From positions 1 to 15,386 of the forward strand of contig JANBPK010001404.1 in the NCBI GenBank assembly GCA_027579435.1: a stretch of DNA of 15,386 bases, written 5' to 3'. The translations under genes were made by a program, and so were the position numbers. Within the stretch, counting starts at the first letter, position 1, and every line of letters begins with the position of its first letter. This stretch comes from Candolleomyces eurysporus (taxonomy: Eukaryota; Basidiomycota; Agaricomycetes; Agaricales; Psathyrellaceae). The notes under the pieces are model-generated. The model saw only the letters and a program-made list of their open reading frames with translations, did no database searches and was not told the origin of the DNA. This document shows positions 7,649-15,386 of the stretch, one piece after another.

Positions 7649-9625
7649 ATGGCGGCGGCACACTTGCACTTCGAGACCTTCTCCGGCGCTCGTCATGTTC
7701 AACTAGGACAACAGACCAATACCTACATCGCTGGAAATCAGTACCTGTGGAATGGGAGACAAAGTCAGTAATGCTTTGAGAACGTGGCTATGGCTACTAG
7801 ACCCTGTATTTAGACCTCATTCTCCGGCTCAACCCAATTTTCGATGCCTCTCACACTCGAGATCGAAGAGCATCGCCCCCCGACTCGGCATGCTTTGCTG
7901 GAACGAGGGTGGACGTGATCGAAGAAATAACGTCCTGGGCCGACCTCGAAATTGTGCTCAGCGAAACGCCGGTTGTCCACGTCTACTGGTTTCACGGATT
8001 CGCAGGAAGTGGCAAGTCCGCCATCTCGCTGGAGATCGCAAAGATATACGCTGGCTCCGGGCGCTTGCTCGCAAGCTACTTCTTCTTCCGCAANNCAGGA
8101 GATAGGAGCCGGATGAACAGGTTCGCAGCGACACTGGCGGCTCAAATGGCGACGGCGGTGCCTGCTACCGCCTCGTTCGTCGAAGCTGCCCTCGACNANG
8201 AGCCAGGNNTNCTCACCCANGGCACTTCCTTGACNGTGCAGCTGGAACGGNTGGTTTACGAACCGTTCAAAGCTGCNCTGAANCAGGGACTTGNCNTNNG
8301 CAANGGGCCTTTCCTCATCGTCATTGACGGACTCGACGAATGCGAGGACAAGCAAGNGGTAGTNGATTTTATCGACCATATGNTCGACTTNTTCGAAANN
8401 NANCCNTCCATTCCCCTCCGATTCTTCATCGCTAGTCGGGTGGAGGAACACATCCGTTCNCGCCTGGACAATGGNGGCGTTGTCTTAGGCAATCTCGATA
8501 GNCACTCNGCCGACAAGGACATCGAAATGTTCCTNGAAGCATCGTTCAAACGCNCAGCGCTCNACGACCGCCTCATCAAATCATANNTTCGAGCGAACGG
8601 GGAATGGCCGACAAAGTCACACATGAACAAGTTGATCNAGCACATCAACGGATCCTTNGTTCTTGCATCGACGATCTTCAAATTCATTGTCCAACCTGCN
8701 ACNGAAGAAGACNCTTCGACNCCTATGGACCGNCTCCCACTCGCNCTCGAGATGAATGGCCTNGANAGNCTGTACGCTCAAACGCTCGCCCGCTCACAAC
8801 ATCTCCCCCATTTCCATAACATCATCTCNACCGTNGNTCTCCTTNCAGTANNCACTCNCGATTGTTGGGATAGCGGAGCTTCTTGGCATAGAAGCTTTCN
8901 AAGTTGTTCANGTCCTGCTGAACCTCCAAGCGATTTTTCATGTTCCCGGAACCGACGAGCAGGGCGAAGTGACGCTATGTCATACTTCCCTTCGNGACTT
9001 CCTCACCACCNAAAGTCGATCGGGNTGCTTCTTTGTGCCACCCTCATTCCATCTCCATCTGTCGTACNATTNCTTTTCTTCAANCTTCCAAACGGNTCCT
9101 AGGTNTANCNNTNNCTNCTACTGGNATACTCACTGGCGAGCATTCGCTAAACCAGAAGCCTGCGACTTCATCAATGAGATTGAGCAGTTCAAGACTCAGG
9201 CTTGCCAATCTCCGCATGCCAATAGACTGTCTCATCATGCTTTCTTGTGTAGTCTGTTCTTCTACTCCCTCTTTCTGTACAGCTTCCAAATCTCGGTCGG
9301 GAAGCCAGACCTCCTCGTCAAGTCTATCGAACAACTAGCGCTGGCGGCGGAATGTCCCGGCCTCCACACTAGACTCTGGCTGGAACCCGTGCCTTTGAGT
9401 CTCTTCTTTTCTATTCCAGAAAGAATGGAGATAGAATTCACTGAGCACATTTTCGGGGTGTTACGACACAACCTGCAACGTGCATTAAACGCTATCCATG
9501 CCAATGTAATATTTTCCCTCTGCATTCCTCCGTTGTTTTATATAACTGAAACTACTTCTGTAGTTTCCAGAAGTTCTAGAACAATGTCCTCGCTCCACTG
9601 GTATGGAAGAAATGTATACTATTAG
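7649..9625 (+). CDS. NACHT-domain NLR-like protein, near-complete (copy B)
   Basis: Exon 1 is 7649-7763 (MAAAHLHFETFSGARHVQLG). A 50-nt intron at 7764-7813 follows, then a long exon 2. About residue 100-107 is Walker A (GFAGSGKS); about 205-215 is Walker B (FLIVIDGLDEC), preceded by many N-masked codons; about 240 is the sensor-like PLRFFIASR; then HINGSFVLASTIFKF and the same C-terminal helices as copy A (LLGIEAF, CHTSL, ECPGLHTRLWLEP). Roughly 600 residues, with no WD40, ankyrin or TPR repeats. One extra base, an N at 8845, shifts the frame relative to copy A; without it exon 1 plus exon 2 to 9505 is exactly 602 codons. The 3' end is uncertain: unspliced, it stops at 9623-9625; a 58-nt intron (9506-9563) is possible. 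Expected role: a cytosolic STAND ATPase sensor. The frameshift is probably an assembly error. Confidence 0.85.
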
Positions 9626-10169
9626 GATTGTGAAGGTACGAGCACTCAACCCAGAGCTCCAGGTTTACCATGGTTCTGATCATAGCTTCCAGCTTCTCTT
9701 TAGGGGCGGAGATATTTTCGGTGTAAGTCGCCGATTCTTGAACGTTAGAAATATTGAAGCCACTGAATAGTCCTCGAAAGATGCTAGAATGGATTGTGGC
9801 TCGTGCTCAAATCCAGGGGCAAGGATGCGAAACGCCGCGACCTCCCTTGAGGCTTTCCTTGACCATAGGTTCTGGCAAGCTCGAAGCCAGGCTCGACCGA
9901 CAGAATCTATCCCGGACGATCAGTATCAATAGTATACTGTATCGATGAACGGTATGTCCCCCCTTCACATGAGTCATGAAGGGTGTTCAAATGTCTTATG
10001 TACCTCTAACTAACAGCACACGACACCCCAACCGGGGAGTACCATCTCTATTATCCATCGATATCTTACCAGGAAAACACATCGCAGATAGCCTATGGGA
10101 TGGATGATCCATCCAAACAAGTAGTAATTATGGTCAAAGGGGCCCGCAGCCTAAAGATGTTTAGATACT
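9626..10169 (+). other. 3' flank of NACHT copy B
   Basis: This is homologous to 800-1380. It has the same GTAAGT...AATAG pair (about 9723-9770) and the same plus frame with LEWIVARAQIQ and RPPLRLS, which here runs to a stop at 9948. The minus strand keeps LEAMIRTMVNLELWVE (about 9640-9690). Past 9950 copies A and B still align but no coding is evident. The end, TTTAGATACTGGCAGAG, shows the undeleted junction with module T. Confidence 0.35.
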
Positions 10170-10611
10170 GGCAGAGATTTGAATAGAATGATTCGCCCTT
10201 CGCCTCGAGTGAATCAAGAAATGAGCCATCTGGGCTATCGGTGACGTGCTTGAAGCATAGCGGTCATTGGTACAAATCAGCAACCATACAGACAACGGTG
10301 ATACAGAGGTGCCATTACCGGATATTCTTGCCAAGAAGAAGGAACTGAATCATGCTCGGTGTCGGGGAAATAAGTGACCTGAGTCAGTAGTGNNAAAATG
10401 GGAAACATAGAAGGGAGCTGTTCCAGATGGATCCGTCTTAGCGGCGAGGANGCATCAAATAGANCNCGCTCAGCCCGCCGNNTGCTTGTCNAAACCAAAC
10501 CTGAGAAGAGCANCAGNCCAGCTGATGCGCCCGCAAGGCAGNGAAAGAGTGCGTCGAACTGTCTCAAGGCCTGCTGTGAGAGAGANANCACAACGAACGG
10601 ATGAAATCGAG
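10170..10611. repeat. Module T, copy 3 (partial)
   Basis: Its first ~440 bp align with copies 1, 2 and 4 and then stop sharply after GATGAAATCGAG; the next bases (TTCCGATC) have no counterpart in the other copies. It has N bases at about 10393-10590 and is the most diverged copy. A minus-strand frame from 10825 to 10277 crosses the boundary but has no recognisable product. Confidence 0.6.
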
Positions 10612-11233
10612 TTCCGATCTTCCATAGACATGCTTGAACGCTGTTCTTGAGCTGTGAAGCTATATGAATTCTGGGGTGGACACGCGACGGAGGCCTCCAA
10701 ACTGCGCTGAACATCACACAACCACCTCTACCCAATACTGGAGAATACCAAAAAGCGCTCAAAAGTTGATTGCTCCCGAAACAAATAGCAATACAAGAAA
10801 CAATGGCGCATAATGTGCTCAACACATACGTAGACCTAGACTAAATGCAACGCACAACTTAACGCGAGATGAAAAAAGGATAAAANGGGGGGTCATTATA
10901 GATCGTAAAAAAAAGGGGTTGGTCGGTCGGTCGGTCAGAGGGAGAGGGACAAGAGTTGAACAGAACGGAACGGAACGTGTGTGAGACTGTGATAATAGGA
11001 ATGGGGTGGGTGAAGAAGCAGAAAGTAAATCATCATCATTGCGAGATAAAGCTGATAACGATATCCAAGAGGCTGTACGGTATAATAGGATTTCCGAGAA
11101 GAAATGGAGGAGGAGATGGTGGAAATAAAAGAGAGTACTTGGTCAAGATAGGAAAGGATGGATGATATTCACAAAGCAATAGGCAATAGGCAAAGCACTC
11201 GGAGACTCGCGGGCAATTCTTCAAAGAAGGGAA
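10612..11233. other. Non-repeated spacer and 3' flank of the PABP-like gene
   Basis: No gene is recognised here. The stretch holds low-complexity sequence: an A-run near 10908, four GGTC units at 10921-10936, and CGGAA repeats near 10965-10977. The part nearest 11234 is presumably the 3' untranslated region of the minus-strand gene; no clear AATAAA was seen on that strand. Confidence 0.5.
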
Positions 11234-14188
11234 TTATCTAAGCGTGACGTCCAAGGCCTTTTCCCTGAGGACGGCGGGGTAGCTATTCATGAGGTGAGCA
11301 AGAGCTCGTAAATCTTCTTGGTCGAGTAAATGGATGGTGACTTTGGGCTAGAGGACAGAATAAGTAACGAACATGTGCAAGGTAACGACGCTCAAACTCA
11401 CCGCTTGCTTGATTCCGAACGACTTGACCACCTTGTACCTGAGCAAAGCATTAGCACCTATAGAACGGTAAGAAGAGGAGGATTCGAGACTTACAACTTG
11501 TCTCCCAATTTCTGTTTCTGGACAAGGACGGTTTGGTCCAGCAGCGAGTCGATAAATTCATCAGTTGCTTGAACAACCAATGGATCAGATTTCGGCAAGG
11601 GGAGGCTGGTCGCAGAGGACAGATTGGCCAATCGAATGACCTCGGCGGCGGGGAGCTTGGCGAGCGAAGCGATCGTGTGCGTTCCACTAATCGTAGCTCC
11701 ACCACCCGGAGTAGCAGGGGCGGGCGAGGCAGCAGCGGAGGCTCCCCTCGAGGAGAGCGTGGGGGTGGAAGGCGAGTCAGCCACTTTGGCAGGTGACGTC
11801 TTGTTAGATTTTGGCGTAACGGGTACTGGCGCCCTGACCTCGAGTGGTTTGGGGGCAGTGGTGGTAGCCGGGGTCTGTTGCTCCTCGTCGTCGTCGCTGC
11901 TATCCAAAATGGCCTTGGCGTCTACCAGCTTAGCGCGCAAAATCTCGGGATTGAAAAGGCACATAGCACGCTCGCGTTTGGGTAGGCCCATCAATAACTC
12001 GGTCAATTCTTCCTGCCGGGAGTTTTCAAACTTGTTGACAGCAGCGATCATACGATCCCTCTGACATGGGCGGAACAGAGCCCAAAAGGGATGAGGTACC
12101 GGGTGGAGTGGAAAGTGTAGCGCTGACGGAGATGGGGGTAGAGGGATGCTCGGGTGCACTGGCGGTTGCGTTGGCAGCATTCAGATCGGAAGTACTGGAG
12201 ATCTGAGACGCAGAAACAGGGCTGGAAGGCTTCTCGGGCGGCTGGATATTGGTCTTTCGTCGCTGTTCCACTTGTTCCTTGAGCTTATCGAGATGTTCGA
12301 GAGTTTGGATAACGTCACTGAGGGCGAGATTAGCAAGCGACTCCACAATATCGGAGACCTCGGCTTGCGGAACGAGTCCCATCGTTTGAATACGTCGACT
12401 GAGTTCACCGCTAAGGACCTCTTTCCTTACGACAGGAGTCAATGCAGATAACTCATCATATCGCATCGGAAGATTGAGTGTCCCGGACAGGGCCGCCTGT
12501 GGGCTAATCAGCTTGACCGTCTCGAGCTAATTCAACAATAACGCACATTGTAGTAACTGCCCGATCCCCGCCTGCTCCTCTCGGATTGATCATAGCTCGG
12601 TTTGGAGGAACCTGCCCCATGAGGCGATCCCAAGGTCGCAGAATGCGCGCGTGGGCTCCAGGTGTTGTAGTCTCCTGCTTCACTAATTGTTGGACTGGTG
12701 GCACCGCTCGCGCTTCTTGGATGACCGTTATGCCCATATCGCTGGGCAAGCTTCTCCTGCCTCAGCTGCTTGGGTTCGTGGAGACGAACGACGATTTGCT
12801 TTGAGCCAAGCTGAACACCGCTCATGGCATGCAAGGCCGCGGTGGCTGTATACATTACGATTGGACCTTAGTTTTGATATCGATAGTCGACGGCACAAAC
12901 CCTGTTCAGGAACTTGGAAAGAAACAAATCCAAACCCACGGCTTTCACCGCTTTCGTTTCGCATGACACGAGCACTATCCATGAGTCAGATCTCAACATG
13001 AATAATCCTATCATGGTGTTTTTGGCGCACCTGACAATCTGTCCAAACTGTTGGAAAGATAATGAGCCTGAGACAATTGGGAGACATGAAACTACTTACA
13101 CGGCAGAAATACGTAAACAGACTATTAGAATCGATTTCGGGATCCAAGTTCTACAAAAGGAGGTGAGGCGCTGATTCAAAGGCGAGTTTTGACCGTGCAT
13201 TACTTTACAGAACAGATTGCAGGAATCTATCAAGCCACTGTGGCTGGAGGAGCCAGGCTGTGCGTATTGCACCTGTTGACCCGGACCATGGACAAATGGG
13301 ATTGGGCTCGGGAGGGGTGACTTGCTGTGGTATGGGCTTCCTGGCAATGGCGATCGAGAATGATACGGACTTCCTCTGGGGGGCAAGTGGGGCGAGTACT
13401 GCTCCGAAACACTCACCAATCAAACGGCTAGCCGATAGACTAATGTATCACACACCTGATTAGGATACGAGGGGAAGAACGTCCCTGTCGGAACGAGCGC
13501 TGTCGCATTGGGATTGAAATCGGCGAAGGAGGCACTGGTTCTCCTAGGCTAATGACACACCCGCACCGCAATATTCTACCCGTCTACCTCCGCACAGTGC
13601 ATAGATTCCTCTGCGGCCCGTGCATCTTTCTCATTCCAAAACTCCACGATGCCGGTGTCAGGCCCGAAAGGTGCCTGGGTCCGGGCTGATGCCAGGGCCC
13701 CAAAAGGTCGGAAGAGATCATACAGTTGCGAGTCGGTGTAGCCCGGTGGAAGATGCTTCACAAGACGAAGCAAAGCCGATGGGGGTGGTACTGACGTTNG
13801 GGGGGTTCGTAGGCGGGTATGGTGACAACACAAGGGGCACGTTCTGGACAACATCAGGTATCGACCGGCCCTGCAGCGTCGTCAGTGCCTTTTCAGCTGT
13901 AGGAAGAGATTTTTAGGATCCCGAGAGGCAAACGGACGGTGAAGTGAAGGCAAACATACCCTTTTCGAGCAACTTGAATTCGATTGTCCCAGAAAGCATT
14001 TGGCTAGCAGTATCCCTCTGGATTTTGGGCCTGAACGGACTGCAGTACATAAAGGCGACGGCCGGCATCTCATCCGTTACAAGCGCTGGGAGGTTCGTGA
14101 TATGAAGCATCGGGCCATGAAGGTATGGATGAGGGTGGGGCTCTAGAGGGTACTCGGCCTCCTGAACACCTTGTCTGTAGTCGTCCAT
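11234..14188 (-). CDS. PABP-like RNA-binding protein with RRMs and a PABC/MLLE-type domain
   Basis: Spliced exons on the minus strand: 14188-13960, 13896-13456, 13398-13204, 13150-13100, 13047-13031 (17 nt), 12974-12901, 12845-12547, 12496-12128, 12060-11495, 11438-11402, 11347-11234; about 796 residues. RRM1 near 26-90 (LHITNLP, SGTIEF); RRM2 near 117-190 (LLRLVKHLPP, TGIVEF); RRM3 near 282-358 (NLFCKNLDPE, RGFGFVSF, LHAMSGVQLGSKQIVVR); Ser/Pro-rich linkers; a helical block with YDELSALTPVVRKEVL; a PABC/MLLE-like domain near 559-610 (ELTELLMGLPKRERAM, LFNPEILRAK); and tail KVVKSFGIKQA, DQEDLRALAHLMNSYP. RRMs bind RNA; MLLE domains bind PAM2 peptides. Problems: N at 13799 is an extra base that breaks the frame, and TAG codons at 13576-13578 and 13549-13551 interrupt the end of RRM2. 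It is not canonical four-RRM Pab1. Confidence 0.88.
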
Positions 14189-14537
14189 CGTGGCAATCCG
14201 ATCCTGGGCTGGGGACGAGATAGAGGGAATCTACAGGAGGAAAGAGAAGGGGAGGAGGAGGAGATGGTCATTGCAGAACAAAGGCCACGGTTCTCTGCCA
14301 ACAACTACCGCCTGGTCGCCGTCGTGCAAAAAGAACAAGGCTGAAGCCATAGAAAAACGACATGCAGCGCATGATCAGGACTTGGTGAACGAGCCATTTT
14401 GTTTGAAGTTGATGGCGCTACTGCTTTTGTACGCGCCTGCACACTTGTGTTAGGTATGGTGTTCGTTGGGGCGGATATGGAGAGATTATTGAGGAGCTCC
14501 GCCAGAGTCGAGGGACTCGGAGACGTGGTTTCTCAGG
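14189..14537 (-). promoter_or_regulatory. Upstream region of the PABP-like gene
   Basis: From the ATG outward (minus strand) there is a pyrimidine-rich tract at about 14222-14272 (purine-rich on the plus strand: GGAGGAAAGAGAAGGGGAGG), typical of fungal core promoters. Beyond it, to about 14530, nothing is recognised. The region ends where homology to the NACHT upstream region begins. Confidence 0.4.
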
Positions 14538-14602
14538 CACGTGCACTCTGCCAGCCATTTCACATCGTCGCGTCTCTTGGAAGAGATCTGTTTCTGACGT
14601 CA
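14538..14602. promoter_or_regulatory. Conserved E-box plus CRE-like palindrome, copy 3
   Basis: CACGTG at 14538-14543 and TGACGTCA at 14595-14602, inside TTTCTGACGTCATTCTC as in copy 1. Downstream, about 600 bp of promoter, exon 1 and half of intron 1 that follow in the other copies are deleted, so the motifs here no longer precede a start codon. Confidence 0.4.
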
Positions 14603-14640
14603 TTCTCACTCCTGGTTGCGTTCCCTGGCTGGGGAGTCTT

Positions 14641-15123
14641 TGAGAACATGTCTATGGTTACTAAACCTTGTCTGTAGACCTCATTCTCCGGCTTAACCCA
14701 GTTTTCGATGCCTCTCACACTCGAGATCGAAGAGCATCTCCCCCCGACTCGGCATGCTTTCCCGGAACGAGGATGCTTATGATCAAGAGAATAACATCAT
14801 GGGCCGATCTTGAAATTGGGCTCAGCCAAATGCCGATTGTCCACGTCTACTAGTTTCACGGATTCGCAGGAAGCGGCAAATCCGCCATCTTGCTGGAGAT
14901 CGCGAAAATATACGCCGACTCCGGGCGCTTGCTCGCAAGCTACTTCTTCTTCCACAATGCAGGAGAGAGGAGCCGGATGAACAGGTTCGCAGCGACACTT
15001 GCAGCTCAAATGGCAGCTGCGGTGCCTGCTACCGCCTCATTCATCAAAACTGCCCTTGACGCAGAGACCGGCAGAGATTCGAATCAAATCATTCACCATT
15101 CGCGTCAAGTGAATCAAGAATGA
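14641..15123 (+). pseudogene. NACHT pseudogene, P-loop region only (copy C)
   Basis: The relic starts inside intron 1 (TGAGAACATG... to TCTGTAG at 14675-14677), so exon 1 and the start codon are missing. Exon 2 (14678 onward) reads LILRLNPVFDASHTRDRR, then ITSWADLEIGLSQMPIVHVY and a TAG at 14851-14853 replacing the Trp of YWFHGFAGSGKS. The P-loop and the next ~80 codons remain in frame behind it. From about 14972 it is identical to the truncated gene at 4768-4919, including the joint with module T and the TGA at 15121-15123. With no start and an internal stop it cannot give the NACHT product. Confidence 0.85.
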
Positions 15124-15386
15124 CCTATCTGGACTATCGGTGCTCTGCTCAAAGTATAGTAGTCATTGGTACGAATCAGCGACCATACAGGCAACGGTGG
15201 TATGAAGCTAGCCTTACCGGAAATTCCTGCCAAGAACAATGGACTGAATCGTGCTCGGTGTTGGGGAAATAAGTGGACCGAGTAGGTAGTGAAGAATGGG
15301 GAACATGGAAGAGAGCTGTGTGTAGGCTTAGCAGCAAAGAGGCATCGAATAGAACACGCTCAGCCAGCTGTGTACTTGTATCAAGC
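15070..15386. repeat. Module T, copy 4 (runs off the window)
   Basis: This is identical base for base to 4866-5182 with no gaps, and it continues past the window end. By analogy with the first two blocks, an Erv25-like relic may follow outside; that is inference. Confidence 0.8.

Larger units (their letters stand above)
4866..8202. repeat. Large tandem block, unit 2
   Basis: This is the second copy of the block, about 150 bp shorter, chiefly from loss of the Spc2-like second exon and other small deletions. It leads into the full NACHT copy B instead of the deletion joint found in unit 1. Confidence 0.8.

Noticed and set aside
1381..8202. Transposon explanation for the repeats
   Set aside because: I found no transposase or reverse transcriptase motifs, terminal inverted repeats, long terminal repeats or target-site duplications at the block edges; segmental duplication fits better.
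10277..10825. Minus-strand frame of 182 codons across the end of module T copy 3
   Set aside because: It spans the homology breakpoint, contains many N codons and is not kept in other copies.
10921..10977. GGTC and CGGAA short repeats as a possible CRISPR or regulatory array
   Set aside because: Units are 4-5 bp without spacers; this is a simple microsatellite in a 3' flank of a eukaryotic gene.
11624..12064. Plus-strand frame opposite the PABP-like C-terminal exon
   Set aside because: It is a low-complexity Ala/Gly/Ser shadow of the minus-strand coding sequence, which carries the PABC/MLLE-like motifs.

Overview
This looks like accessory DNA from a mushroom-forming basidiomycete (Agaricomycetes). 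Three things point there: genes split by many GT-AG introns of about 50-65 nt; NACHT ATPase genes of the NLR-like kind that Agaricomycetes carry in large clusters; and an intron-rich RNA-binding gene with RRM and PABC/MLLE domains. N bases are scattered through one NACHT copy and its repeats, so part of the assembly is probably a consensus of near-identical copies.

Layout. At 1-799 is the 3' end of a first NACHT gene (copy A). From 1381 to about 8200 runs a tandem duplication of a ~3.4 kb block (1381-4865 and 4866-~8202). Each block holds, in order: an unrecognised module T; a decayed minus-strand gene for a p24-family ER/Golgi cargo receptor (Erv25-like); a decayed minus-strand relic of signal peptidase complex subunit 2 (Spc2/SPC25-like); a promoter region; and the start of a plus-strand NACHT gene. 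In the first block the NACHT gene is cut off just after its P-loop region (4309-4919). In the second it runs on as a nearly complete gene (copy B, 7649-9625). Module T then recurs at 10170-10611, where homology stops.

From 11234 to 14188 (minus strand) lies a single-copy gene of about 11 exons for a PABP-like protein: RRM domains at the N-terminus, a PABC/MLLE-type domain near the middle, and a conserved C-terminal tail. It has an extra N and two in-frame TAG codons, so it is either damaged, mis-sequenced, or uses a very short extra intron. At 14538-15386 a third NACHT start (copy C) begins. It lacks exon 1, has a nonsense codon just before the P-loop, and shares with the 4309 copy the same internal deletion joint followed by module T. 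Its last 415 bp are identical to 4768-5182.

Together this is an NLR gene cluster growing by local duplication, deletion and gene conversion, carrying decaying passenger copies of secretory-pathway genes. I see no transposase, terminal inverted repeats, CRISPR array, tRNA or rRNA.
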